A program made the position numbers and the translations under genes. A model generated the notes under the pieces. It was not told where the DNA came from. It was given only the letters and a program-made list of their open reading frames with translations, and searched no databases. 64,000 nucleotides of DNA. Source: Raineya sp. (GTDB taxonomy: Bacteria > Bacteroidota > Bacteroidia > Cytophagales > Thermonemataceae). The stretch spans positions 124,001 to 188,000 of the forward strand of contig JALONN010000007.1 of the NCBI GenBank assembly GCA_025454915.1, given 5' to 3'. Positions 26,643 through 34,799 of the stretch are shown in pieces (the stretch's first letter is position 1; each line of letters opens with the position of its first letter).

Positions 26643-27643
26643 AAATATTAGTTACTGGAGGAGCTGGGTTTATAGGCTCTCATTTAGTAGATAAACTATT
26701 AAAAGAAGGATTTTCTGTAAGAGTTTTAGATAATTTTGCCAATGGAAAATTAGAAAATATTGAAGAGGCTCAAACAAACCAAAATTTTGAACTCATCAAG
26801 GGAGATATTTTGGACAAAAATATATGTGATGTAGCTTTACAAGAAATAGACTATGTTTTTCATTTGGCTTGTTTAGGAGTAAGACACTCAATCCATAGTC
26901 CATTTGAGAATCATAGAGTAAATGCAGAAGGTACTTTAAATGTATTAGAGGCATCTAGAAAAGTAAATATTAAACACTTTTTCTATATTTCTACCTCTGA
27001 AATATATGGTAAGACAAAACAATTTCCGATTACAGAACAAGCAGCAACAGCTCCTTTAACTGTGTATGGAGCTAGTAAGCTGGTTGGTGAACATTATGTT
27101 CATGCTTACAACGAATGCTATGGACTAAAAGGAACTGTTTTAAGAATATTTAATAATTATGGACCAAGAGCTCACTATGAAGGTGATGCAGGAGAAATAC
27201 TTCCAAGAAGCATTGTGAAAATTCTATACAATGAACAACCCATGATTTTTGGAGATGGAAGCATTACCAGAGATTTCTTCTATGTGAAAGATACAGCAAA
27301 AGCACTATTCGAATTACTGAAAATACAGCAATCAGATAAAGGGGGTATTTTAAATGGAGAAACTATTAATATAGGTACAGGTGTTGAATATACTATGAAG
27401 TTCCTATTGGAGGGCTTACTCAAAGCTATGAATAAAGAAAATTTGGGAATAGAGTATCTACCTGATCGCCCAGCTGATGTTCCCCGTCTATGGGTTGATG
27501 CCAAAAAATTCTACGAAATTACGAATTTTAAGCCTTCCTATACCTTTGAAGAAGGTTTAAAAGAAACAGTAGAATATTATCAAAATCTTATGCAACAAAA
27601 AAACCTTATACAAGAAGTAAAAGTTGAAAACTGGAAAAGCTAA
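26639..27643 (+). CDS. NAD-dependent NDP-sugar epimerase/dehydratase (extended SDR)
   Basis: The Rossmann signature GGAGFIGSHL (~7-16) and the catalytic YxxxK ('YGASK', ~142-146) with an upstream Ser/Thr are intact, as is the extended-SDR C-terminal substrate domain ('NIGTG', 'PDRPADV'). It probably acts on a UDP- or GDP-activated sugar; UDP-glucuronate decarboxylase and UDP-GlcNAc 4-epimerase subgroups look similar at this level, so I do not name one. It overlaps the GT2 gene by 4 bases and is followed after 4 bases by the second aminotransferase, so the three are likely translated together. Confidence 0.92.
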   Translation: MKILVTGGAGFIGSHLVDKLLKEGFSVRVLDNFANGKLENIEEAQTNQNFELIKGDILDKNICDVALQEIDYVFHLACLGVRHSIHSPFENHRVNAEGTLNVLEASRKVNIKHFFYISTSEIYGKTKQFPITEQAATAPLTVYGASKLVGEHYVHAYNECYGLKGTVLRIFNNYGPRAHYEGDAGEILPRSIVKILYNEQPMIFGDGSITRDFFYVKDTAKALFELLKIQQSDKGGILNGETINIGTGVEYTMKFLLEGLLKAMNKENLGIEYLPDRPADVPRLWVDAKKFYEITNFKPSYTFEEGLKETVEYYQNLMQQKNLIQEVKVENWKS

Positions 27644-27647
27644 AATC

Positions 27648-28775
27648 ATGAAAATACCTGTTGCAAAACCCTATCTAGATAAAGAAGAAGCTCAATATGC
27701 TTATGATACTATTCTAACTGGTTGGGTAACACAAGGACCTAAAGTCACAGAATTTGAAGAAAAATTTGCCACTTATGTAGGCTCTAAATATGCCGTAGCA
27801 GTTTCCAATTGTACTACAGGATTGCATTTGGCAATGATTGCAGCTGGTGTACAAGAAGGAGATGAAGTGATTTGTCCTTCACTTTCTTATATAGCAACAG
27901 CTAATTGTATTCGTTATGTGGGTGCAAAAGCAATTTTCGCAGAAGTAAATGAAGAGTATAATCTTGATATAGAAGATGTAAAGAAAAAGATTACTCCAAA
28001 AACAAAAGCCATTCTTGTAGTTCATCAGATAGGAATGCCAGCAGATATTGAGGCTTTTAGAAATCTATGTAAAGAAAAGAATATTATTTTAATAGAAGAT
28101 GCTGCTTGTGCTGCTGGTTCTGCCTACAAAGGACATAAAATAGGTTATCATTCGGATTTAGTATGTTTCTCCTTTCATCCTCGAAAGGTAATTACAACAG
28201 GTGATGGTGGAATAATAACAACCTCAAGAGCAGATTTTTATGAAAGATTGAAATTGCTTCGTCAACATGGAATGGCTGTGAATGACAGAGTAAGGCATGA
28301 ATCCACAAAAGTAATTATTACAGACCACTTAGAGCTAGGATATAATTATAGAATGACTGATATTCAGGCTGCAGTTGGCATTAAACAACTCGAAAAACTA
28401 GATTGGATTGTTGAAGAAAGACGAAAAATAGCATTACAATATCATGAGGCTTTTAAAGATATAGACTTTTTTAGGTTACCTATTGAAAGAGAAGGATATT
28501 TTTCCAATTATCAATCTTACTCTATTTATTTAAAAGAAAACTCACCTATTTCAAGGGATGATATGATGCAAAAACTACTAGATATGGGTATTGCTACTCG
28601 TTCAGGTGTTATGACATCACATAGAGAAACAGCTTACATAGGCTATTCAGAAGAAAAACTGCCTATTTCTGAAGATTTATGTGATCAGAGTATCATTATA
28701 CCTTTGTATGTACCTATGAGTCAGGAAGAGATAAATTATGTAATAGAAAGTATTAAAACTGTTATAAAATTATAA
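27648..28775 (+). CDS. DegT/DnrJ/EryC1/StrS family sugar aminotransferase (second copy)
   Basis: I place the start at the ATG at 27648, because the longer frame opens with a TTG inside the preceding gene and the family begins 'KIPVAKPYLDKEEA'. The PLP-binding set is present: 'NCTTGLHLAMIAAGVQEGDEVI', 'EDAACAAGS' and the Schiff-base position in 'SFHPRKVITTGDGG' (Lys). This type resembles PseC/WecE/PglE-like sugar aminotransferases. It is clearly different from the FdtB-like copy at 23.0 kb, so the cluster probably builds two different amino sugars or aminates one twice. A bidirectional terminator follows. Confidence 0.93.
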   Translation: MKIPVAKPYLDKEEAQYAYDTILTGWVTQGPKVTEFEEKFATYVGSKYAVAVSNCTTGLHLAMIAAGVQEGDEVICPSLSYIATANCIRYVGAKAIFAEVNEEYNLDIEDVKKKITPKTKAILVVHQIGMPADIEAFRNLCKEKNIILIEDAACAAGSAYKGHKIGYHSDLVCFSFHPRKVITTGDGGIITTSRADFYERLKLLRQHGMAVNDRVRHESTKVIITDHLELGYNYRMTDIQAAVGIKQLEKLDWIVEERRKIALQYHEAFKDIDFFRLPIEREGYFSNYQSYSIYLKENSPISRDDMMQKLLDMGIATRSGVMTSHRETAYIGYSEEKLPISEDLCDQSIIIPLYVPMSQEEINYVIESIKTVIKL

Positions 28776-28780
28776 AGAGT

Positions 28781-28804
28781 AAAGCCCAGTAACGACTGGG
28801 CTTT
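28781..28804. terminator. Bidirectional terminator ending the glycan cluster
   Basis: A perfect 10-bp stem (AAAGCCCAGT at 28781-28790, complement at 28795-28804) with loop AACG lies between convergent genes, 6 bases after the aminotransferase stop. T-rich sequence follows on the right. Confidence 0.85.
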
Positions 28805-28811
28805 GCTTTGT

Positions 28812-29618
28812 CTATTTACAGTGTTTTTCTAAATATTCCTCACATTCTATGTCACCTAATTCCTGAGCTTTTTTCCAATCTTCACAAGCTAGTTTTTTCT
28901 GTGCTAAATAAAGATGTGCAATACCTCTAAATGTATATGTACTTCCTACGGTATTATCAATTTCAATAGATTTGTTTAGATCAACAAGAGCTTCCTTATA
29001 TTTCTTTTGTGTTAACTCTATCTCTCCTTTTAAAGAATAAGCTCCTGCATGTTTGGGGTTGATAGCTAATAGCTTTTTTAACTCAGTAGTAGCTTTTATA
29101 TATTGTTCAATATTATAGTGATATGAAGCCAAATGATAATAAGCTGCTTCATGTTTAGGATTAATTTTAATAGCTTTTTCATATTCTTTAATAGCCATTT
29201 TTCCATCTTTGGCTTTATAAATATTACCTCTATCTACATAAGCATGTACATGAGTAGAATCCAATTGATTTACTTTGTGTAAATCTTGTAAAGCTTCCGT
29301 TTCTTTCCCCATTTGCATATAAAGACTACTTCTTTCATAATAAGCTTCTGTGAGAGAAGGGTTTAATTCTACAACTTTTGTAAAATCATTCAATGCTCCT
29401 TGATATTGTAGAAGAGCTTTTTTGGCAAAACCTCTTTGTAAGTAAGCATCCTGGTATTTAGGGTTAATAGTTATAGCTAAATCTAATTTTTCAATAGCTT
29501 CTTTGTATTCTTTGGCTTGTAGACGAGTCAAAGCCTCCTGATATAAATCTTCTGCCTTTTGTGAATACCCCAACAAAGACACCATCATCAAACACACGAA
29601 TAAGGTAGTTTTTTTCAT
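28812..29618 (-). CDS. Exported TPR protein
   Basis: A signal peptide (~1-19, ending 'LLGYS') is followed by six to seven consecutive tetratricopeptide repeats of 34 residues, each with the usual W/L-G-Y-A-P-like positions ('AYYERSSLYMQMGK', 'AYVDRGNIYKAKDG', 'AYYHLASYHYN'). The C-terminus carries a Cys-containing tail ('ACEDWKKAQELG..ECEEYL') that is common in Bacteroidota TPR proteins. It is a scaffold for protein-protein contacts in the periplasm; the partner is unknown. It has its own promoter with a good -33/-7 pair, which lies inside the terminator region of efp. Confidence 0.9.
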   Translation of the reverse strand: MKKTTLFVCLMMVSLLGYSQKAEDLYQEALTRLQAKEYKEAIEKLDLAITINPKYQDAYLQRGFAKKALLQYQGALNDFTKVVELNPSLTEAYYERSSLYMQMGKETEALQDLHKVNQLDSTHVHAYVDRGNIYKAKDGKMAIKEYEKAIKINPKHEAAYYHLASYHYNIEQYIKATTELKKLLAINPKHAGAYSLKGEIELTQKKYKEALVDLNKSIEIDNTVGSTYTFRGIAHLYLAQKKLACEDWKKAQELGDIECEEYLEKHCK

Positions 29619-29649
29619 ACTTGAAAAGAATTTGGTTAAATAATCAATA

Positions 29650-29680
29650 CAAATTTAAAAATAATCTTACTAAAAGCAAA
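29650..29680 (-). promoter_or_regulatory. Bacteroidota-type promoter for the TPR gene at 28812
   Basis: Read on the reverse strand: TTTG (29677-29680), 19 bases, then TAAATTTG (29650-29657), which matches the TTTG-N19-TAnnTTTG consensus exactly. The -7 box lies 32 bases upstream of the start codon. The -33 box overlaps the efp terminator. Confidence 0.65.
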
Positions 29681-29703
29681 AACCTTGCAATTGCAAGGTT
29701 TTT
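29678..29703. terminator. Terminator downstream of efp
   Basis: A 13-bp self-complementary hairpin (AAAAACCTTGCAA/TTGCAAGGTTTTT) begins 6 bases after the efp stop on the reverse strand. T-runs flank it in both readings. Confidence 0.85.
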
Positions 29704-29709
29704 CTAAAA

Positions 29710-30273
29710 TTATTTTACTCTTTCCATATATTCACCTGTGGTGGTATTGACTTTTATTAGCTCTCCTTCATTAACAAATAAAGGAACACTAATGGTTGCA
29801 CCTGTTTCTAGAGTTGCGGGTTTAAGGGTTTTAGTGGCAGTATCTCCTTTTACTCCAGGTTCTGCATAGGTAACTAAAAGTTCTACGGATGCTGGTAATT
29901 CAACCGAAATAGCATTATTGGTGTCATCAAAACTCACTTTTACAGTAATTCCTTCCTTTAAGAATTGTAAACCTTCTCCAAATGCTACTTCGTCAATATA
30001 TGCTTGTTCGAAAGTTTCATTATCCATACAAACAAGGCTATTACCTTCTCTATAAGAATACATCATTTCTTTTACTTCTACACGAACAACTTCTACAGTT
30101 TCATCAGGACGGAAGCGGTTTTCTGCTAATTTACCATTTTTTACGTTTCTAAATTTTATTTGATAGAAAGCTCTTAAGTTGCCAGGAGTACGGTGTAGTA
30201 CTTCTAGAACTTGCATCAGTTCTCCATCATAACGAATAAAATTGCCTCTTGAAATATCAGATGCTTTTGCCAT
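29710..30273 (-). CDS. efp: Translation elongation factor P
   Basis: EF-P rescues ribosomes stalled at polyproline stretches by entering the E site. All three beta-barrel domains and the usual 187-residue length are present: 'ASDISRGNFIRYDG', 'LRAFYQIKFRNVKNGK', 'ETVEVVRVEVKE' and the C-terminal 'VNEGELIKVNTTTGEY'. At the tip of domain I, where E. coli has the modified Lys34 in 'PGKGQAF', this protein has Asn32 in 'PGNLRAF'. EpmA/EpmB-type lysylation is therefore impossible. The Wzx-like gene lies upstream, in the same direction, 54 bases away. Confidence 0.97.
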   Translation of the reverse strand: MAKASDISRGNFIRYDGELMQVLEVLHRTPGNLRAFYQIKFRNVKNGKLAENRFRPDETVEVVRVEVKEMMYSYREGNSLVCMDNETFEQAYIDEVAFGEGLQFLKEGITVKVSFDDTNNAISVELPASVELLVTYAEPGVKGDTATKTLKPATLETGATISVPLFVNEGELIKVNTTTGEYMERVK

Positions 30274-30307
30274 AATACAATGAATAATAGTGAATTATAA
30301 ATTTTCG

Positions 30308-30315
30308 CAAAAATA
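30308..30315 (-). promoter_or_regulatory. Candidate -7 promoter box for efp
   Basis: The reverse strand reads TATTTTTG (TAnnTTTG) 34 bases upstream of the efp start. A TTTG lies at 30331-30334, but the 15-base spacing is shorter than usual. Confidence 0.45.
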
Positions 30316-30327
30316 GTAATATTTTTC

Positions 30328-31839
30328 TTACAAAGAAACTCTACCTCTGATTTTGTTGATTAAAGGCAATAGAGTTTTTCTTTCAAGAAAAAAGACTAAT
30401 ATTAAAAAAATAAGATTTAAGGTGTTTTTTGCAAAAAAACTAAGCCAGAGGCTCTCAAATTGCACTTGGCTGGCAATCCAAACCAAAATAGCAGAAAGAG
30501 CAATATAGCTAAGTATTTTTATCAAATTGTAGGGAATAGGATAGAATTTTTGTCCCCAATAATAACATAAAAATGCCATAGAGCTATATGTAATAAGGCT
30601 GGCTATGGATGAACCAAGAATTCCAAAAATAGGTAATAAACCTAAATTACCTATAATAGTAATAATAGCACCTATCAAAGAAATATACGTACCATAATAA
30701 GTTTTATCACTAATCTTAAACCAAGCAGTCAAGTTATAATAAACGCCCAAGAGTACATTGGCAAATAAAAATGTAGGAACAATGACCAAACCTGCATCAT
30801 ATTCTCGTTTTCCTAGTAATAAAAATTTGAGCCAATCTATATTCAAACTTACTGCAAGAACAGAAAAACAAGCTACTATTACAAAATACTCCATAGCCTT
30901 AGCCAGTAACTCAGGGGCATTTTTGTCTTTAGCTTTCGAAAAAAAGAAGGGTTCTGCTGCAAAACGATAGCCTTGAATTAAAACTAAAATAAAAACAGAA
31001 AACTTAATACATGCAAAATAAACTCCTAATAGATGTTCTCTATCACCAAAGTGGCTGGGAAGGTAGTTTTTTATAAAAAATCTGTCTGCCACAGAATTGA
31101 GAGTTCCTGCTAAGCCTAATATAGTAATAGGATAACTGTAAATAAATACTTTTTTTACCAAAGCTTTATCCCAAACAAATGAATAGTTAAAAACTTCTTT
31201 CCTTAAAAGCCAAAACAAAGGGATATTGGCTAATAACTGAGCTAAAAATACATAACCAATTAAATCCTTTGTATTAAACCAAGGAGTAATAATGGGTTGT
31301 AAGAAGTTTAGATATTTACCTTGTGCGATATCATTACAAAACCATAAAAAGAATATATTTAAAAATAAATATATTCCTATGTTGAATAATTTTGCAAAAC
31401 CAAAAAGTTTATTCTTTTTTAACTGCCTTACACGAGCAAAGGGTAAACTTAAGAGGGTATCTACAGCCATCAATAAGCCTAGATATATAACATATTTTTC
31501 TTTGTTAGGATAGCCCAAAAAGTTTGTAATAGGAGTAGAGAATGTAATAATTAGCCCTGAGAGTAAAAAACTATATAAAAGTAAAGAGGTGAAATTTTGA
31601 TTGTATATTTTTTTCTCATCTATATCGTTTGCGTATCTGAAATAGGATGTTTCTGTTCCAAAAGTATAGATTACATTTAAAAATGTAACGTAAATATATA
31701 AGTCACCAATAATAGCGTACTCTTTTGGTAAAAAGATTTTGGTATGAATAGGAGTAATTAAATAATTAGCAAAACGACTAATTATATTACTTACACCATA
31801 CCAAACTGTATCTGAGGCTAATCTGCGAAGTGAAGACAT
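30328..31839 (-). CDS. Wzx-like polysaccharide flippase (MOP superfamily)
   Basis: The 503-residue protein has 12-14 hydrophobic segments across its whole length and opens with 'RRLASDTVWYGVSNIISRFANYLI', the typical amphipathic start of the Wzx/PST branch of the MOP superfamily. Members move lipid-linked oligosaccharides across the inner membrane. It lies just downstream of the secreted T9SS proteins and upstream of efp. It could serve the glycan cluster at 18-29 kb, which has no flippase of its own. Substrate is unknown. Confidence 0.88.
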   Translation of the reverse strand: MSSLRRLASDTVWYGVSNIISRFANYLITPIHTKIFLPKEYAIIGDLYIYVTFLNVIYTFGTETSYFRYANDIDEKKIYNQNFTSLLLYSFLLSGLIITFSTPITNFLGYPNKEKYVIYLGLLMAVDTLLSLPFARVRQLKKNKLFGFAKLFNIGIYLFLNIFFLWFCNDIAQGKYLNFLQPIITPWFNTKDLIGYVFLAQLLANIPLFWLLRKEVFNYSFVWDKALVKKVFIYSYPITILGLAGTLNSVADRFFIKNYLPSHFGDREHLLGVYFACIKFSVFILVLIQGYRFAAEPFFFSKAKDKNAPELLAKAMEYFVIVACFSVLAVSLNIDWLKFLLLGKREYDAGLVIVPTFLFANVLLGVYYNLTAWFKISDKTYYGTYISLIGAIITIIGNLGLLPIFGILGSSIASLITYSSMAFLCYYWGQKFYPIPYNLIKILSYIALSAILVWIASQVQFESLWLSFFAKNTLNLIFLILVFFLERKTLLPLINKIRGRVSL

Positions 31840-31889
31840 TGAGTATTCTGATTCTTTGAAAGAAATACAAAATACATATCTAAAAGCAT

Positions 31890-31914
31890 AAAAGGCAAGT
31901 AAACCTTGCCTTTT
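31890..31914 (-). terminator. Terminator downstream of the T9SS type B protein gene
   Basis: A perfect 10-bp stem (AAAAGGCAAG at 31890-31899, complement at 31905-31914) with a 5-base loop lies 5 bases after the stop codon of the large secreted protein. A T-run follows the + strand copy. Confidence 0.8.
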
Positions 31915-31918
31915 ATTT

Positions 31919-34789
31919 TTATTTCATAATTTGTACCCAGCCTTTATAAACTTTTTCGGCATTGGATGCATCTAATTGTAAAAATCTGACTTTGGCAACA
32001 TAATAGTATGTACCTACGGGTAATGCAGAGTTAGTCACGTCTTCTACTGTATTGGCTACATTACCAGCCCAATTGATTCTAATATCATTGTTTCGTTCAA
32101 ATACTTTTCTTCCCCATCTATTATAAACCTCAAATTCTATTCTTTCTACAAATCTTACGGGTTCAAAAGGTTTAAAAACATCATTAAAGTTATCACCATT
32201 AGGGGTAAAAACATTTGGCAATTTAAAATTGATACAGTTATCTACACAAACTTCATTACTAAAATCACCTTCATTTCCAGCTTTATCTACAGCCGAAACA
32301 GCATAACAACCTGCTAAAGAAAGGAGTCCACTATGTTCAAAATTAAATGTAGAGCCAGAGACTTGTCCAATGAATGCATACTGAGCCTGTAATGTTGGCT
32401 TGTAGTAAATTTTGAAGAATGCTATATTATTTGGTTCATATTCACATCCATCTCCAATATTACCACATGAAGTCGGACTTGTACTACCCTCTGGGTCATT
32501 TATCCAGCTAATAAAATTACTATAAGGCTCTGTTTGGGTAAAATTATTACAATCTATAGGATTGATACTCAATATAGGTGGACATGGTTTGATTATATCC
32601 TTAGGAGTATCATTGTCTATTTGTGAATTATTGACCAAAGGAACAGCCAAACTAGGATATCTTGCACTGATTGTATTATTAAAGTACCATCCTCGTGTAG
32701 TAGTATAATAGAAATAATTAATTTGTTGCAGAACAGTCCCATCATCAAATAGACCACTACTCTGGAATGTTACAGCATAATCTCCAATATCAGAAAAACT
32801 ATTAGGATTGTTTATACTTCTAAAAATATCATGATTATAACCTCTATTGCCCCAGGGAACATCATATTTCCAAATAAGTCGTAAACAACTTGATGCATAT
32901 TCTAAATCCAAACGAACAGTAGATGCTGCATCAGAAGAATCTCTAAATTGTTTGCTTCCTTCAGTAGCTGCATTTGAGAAAAATGCAATTCTATAGTGAT
33001 ACTGTTTTTCAGTGGTATTGAGGTTATTATCTGTAAATCCAATAATATCTGTATCATTAGAATTTTTATTCAATAAGCTAAAGACTTCAGCATAGTTGCC
33101 TACTCTGTTGGCTGGATTTATACCTTCTGCCCTGTAAACTTTATATCCAAATGGATCAGTAGGTTTGCCAAGAGGGAATTCGAAGGGCTGAATAAATTCT
33201 ACTCGTACCTTGCCTGTAGTAGTTGAGGTTTCAGTTACATCAACTTTCGTAAATAAAGGAACATCAATAGCTAATGAGACACACGATTCATCTGATGCAT
33301 AGCTTTCACCACCTTGAGGAGCAGGAAAAATAGCGGATACTCTATAAGAATAAACTGCACCAATTTTAGCTGTTCTATCTACAAAATTAGTTGTACCAAT
33401 GGGAACTCTACCTATTTCATAATAGCCCTGTCCATTTGGTGCACCTACATCACATACACCGGGATTATTCGAGGGGCATCCATCTCTTCTCCAAATAATC
33501 ATTTCTCGTGCTTTTGTAGCACATATATAAGGATTCCAACTTAAATTAACAACATCATTGGTATTATCTACTAGAGCTTGTAAGTTTTGAGGTTTAGGAC
33601 CTACTACAGTAATTTCTAAAACTTTAATATCTACAAGACTTGGACCTATAACAGGAGGTGGACCATCTGTTGCTTTAAAAATAATCTGATAAGGTCTTTG
33701 TCTGATATAATCACAAGAAGGTGTCCAATTTAAAGTGATATTAGCAGGTGAAGGTAAACAATTACCTGTATAATTATTGCCACCACTTGTAGTGAGAAAA
33801 GCTCTTGGTGTAGGAGAGTTGGCATCAAACATTTGACCTGTAGCTTCTATCTTTACACAATGTAAATCAGGATCTGAAGCTGAAATCTGAGTAGCAATGG
33901 TTTCATTGGCAGCAACACAAAGATTATTGGGTAATGTAAGAATAGGTCTTCGGTTATTTGAATTTCTCACAATAATTTGCATATCTCTGACTACATAACC
34001 CAAAAAAACATATCTGCCAGATGCGTTTTTTCGCCATTCTTCTACTTTAATAGCTACATTGAAACATCCGATAGTATTAGGTGTATTCCATGTTAGAGTT
34101 CCTTGTGTTGCACTTATACTCACAGAGCCTGATCCTCCTCCTTCTGCTGGACCTAAAAATGTTGTTAAGTTTCTATAACCAGCCACATTAACATTGAGTG
34201 CACTTTGAGGAGTAATCAATTTAAAAGCTAAGCTATCCCCATCTGGGTCGTAAGCAGCAGGGTTGTGTAAAAATTTTTGTCCTAAACCTGCATAATCAAT
34301 AGGAGGGGCAAGCAAAAGAGGTGAGTTATTAACTCCCAAAAAGGAATTGATGATAATTTGACTTTCGACATATAAGTCAGTTTCGTTAGAGTTATCCATG
34401 TTTTGAATACAGGCATTTCTAAAACTTTCTGCAAATGTGATTTTAAATGCCCCAGCTCCTGCAAATGTATAATTAGTTATATAAGTACCTTGTTCTACAT
34501 CATCATTTAGAGGAATTAAAGAAAGTGGTGCTTTGAGTCTTGCTATTGCTCTATTGTTATTATCATAAATAACAATAGTAGCTTCTTGGGCTAAATCAGC
34601 TGTTTGTCCATTTCCAAATAAATTTACTTTATCTCTATAAACAATTAAAGTAATTCTATAAGTAAGCTGAACAGGATCGAGGCGTGTAAGAGTAATCTGC
34701 CCTGCCTGTAGGTGTGTTGCATACCCCGATAAAGGAATTATCAGACATAAAAATGCAATTAAAAAGCTATATTTTAGGAATATTTTCAT
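31919..34789 (-). CDS. Large T9SS-secreted protein with type B (gliding-associated) sorting domain
   Basis: I start at the ATG at 34789; the longer frame begins with a GTG three codons earlier. A signal peptide (ending 'GYATH') opens the protein. The central ~800 residues consist of Ig-like or FN3-like modules, including 'LSWNPY' and 'YSYRVSAIFPAP' blocks. The last ~90 residues form the type B T9SS domain: 'NVFTPNGDNFNDVFKPF', 'VYNRWGRKVFE', 'AGN', then 'LPVGTYYYV'. Such proteins are moved by T9SS to the surface or medium. It lies 10 bases after the FG-GAP gene, suggesting co-transcription. No enzymatic domain is visible; a surface adhesin-like role is a guess. Confidence 0.92.
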   Translation of the reverse strand: MKIFLKYSFLIAFLCLIIPLSGYATHLQAGQITLTRLDPVQLTYRITLIVYRDKVNLFGNGQTADLAQEATIVIYDNNNRAIARLKAPLSLIPLNDDVEQGTYITNYTFAGAGAFKITFAESFRNACIQNMDNSNETDLYVESQIIINSFLGVNNSPLLLAPPIDYAGLGQKFLHNPAAYDPDGDSLAFKLITPQSALNVNVAGYRNLTTFLGPAEGGGSGSVSISATQGTLTWNTPNTIGCFNVAIKVEEWRKNASGRYVFLGYVVRDMQIIVRNSNNRRPILTLPNNLCVAANETIATQISASDPDLHCVKIEATGQMFDANSPTPRAFLTTSGGNNYTGNCLPSPANITLNWTPSCDYIRQRPYQIIFKATDGPPPVIGPSLVDIKVLEITVVGPKPQNLQALVDNTNDVVNLSWNPYICATKAREMIIWRRDGCPSNNPGVCDVGAPNGQGYYEIGRVPIGTTNFVDRTAKIGAVYSYRVSAIFPAPQGGESYASDESCVSLAIDVPLFTKVDVTETSTTTGKVRVEFIQPFEFPLGKPTDPFGYKVYRAEGINPANRVGNYAEVFSLLNKNSNDTDIIGFTDNNLNTTEKQYHYRIAFFSNAATEGSKQFRDSSDAASTVRLDLEYASSCLRLIWKYDVPWGNRGYNHDIFRSINNPNSFSDIGDYAVTFQSSGLFDDGTVLQQINYFYYTTTRGWYFNNTISARYPSLAVPLVNNSQIDNDTPKDIIKPCPPILSINPIDCNNFTQTEPYSNFISWINDPEGSTSPTSCGNIGDGCEYEPNNIAFFKIYYKPTLQAQYAFIGQVSGSTFNFEHSGLLSLAGCYAVSAVDKAGNEGDFSNEVCVDNCINFKLPNVFTPNGDNFNDVFKPFEPVRFVERIEFEVYNRWGRKVFERNNDIRINWAGNVANTVEDVTNSALPVGTYYYVAKVRFLQLDASNAEKVYKGWVQIMK

Positions 34790-34799
34790 AAACACAATA

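Noticed and set aside
27624..27647. TTG start for the second aminotransferase
   Set aside because: It lies inside the preceding epimerase gene, while the ATG at 27648 gives the usual family N-terminus.
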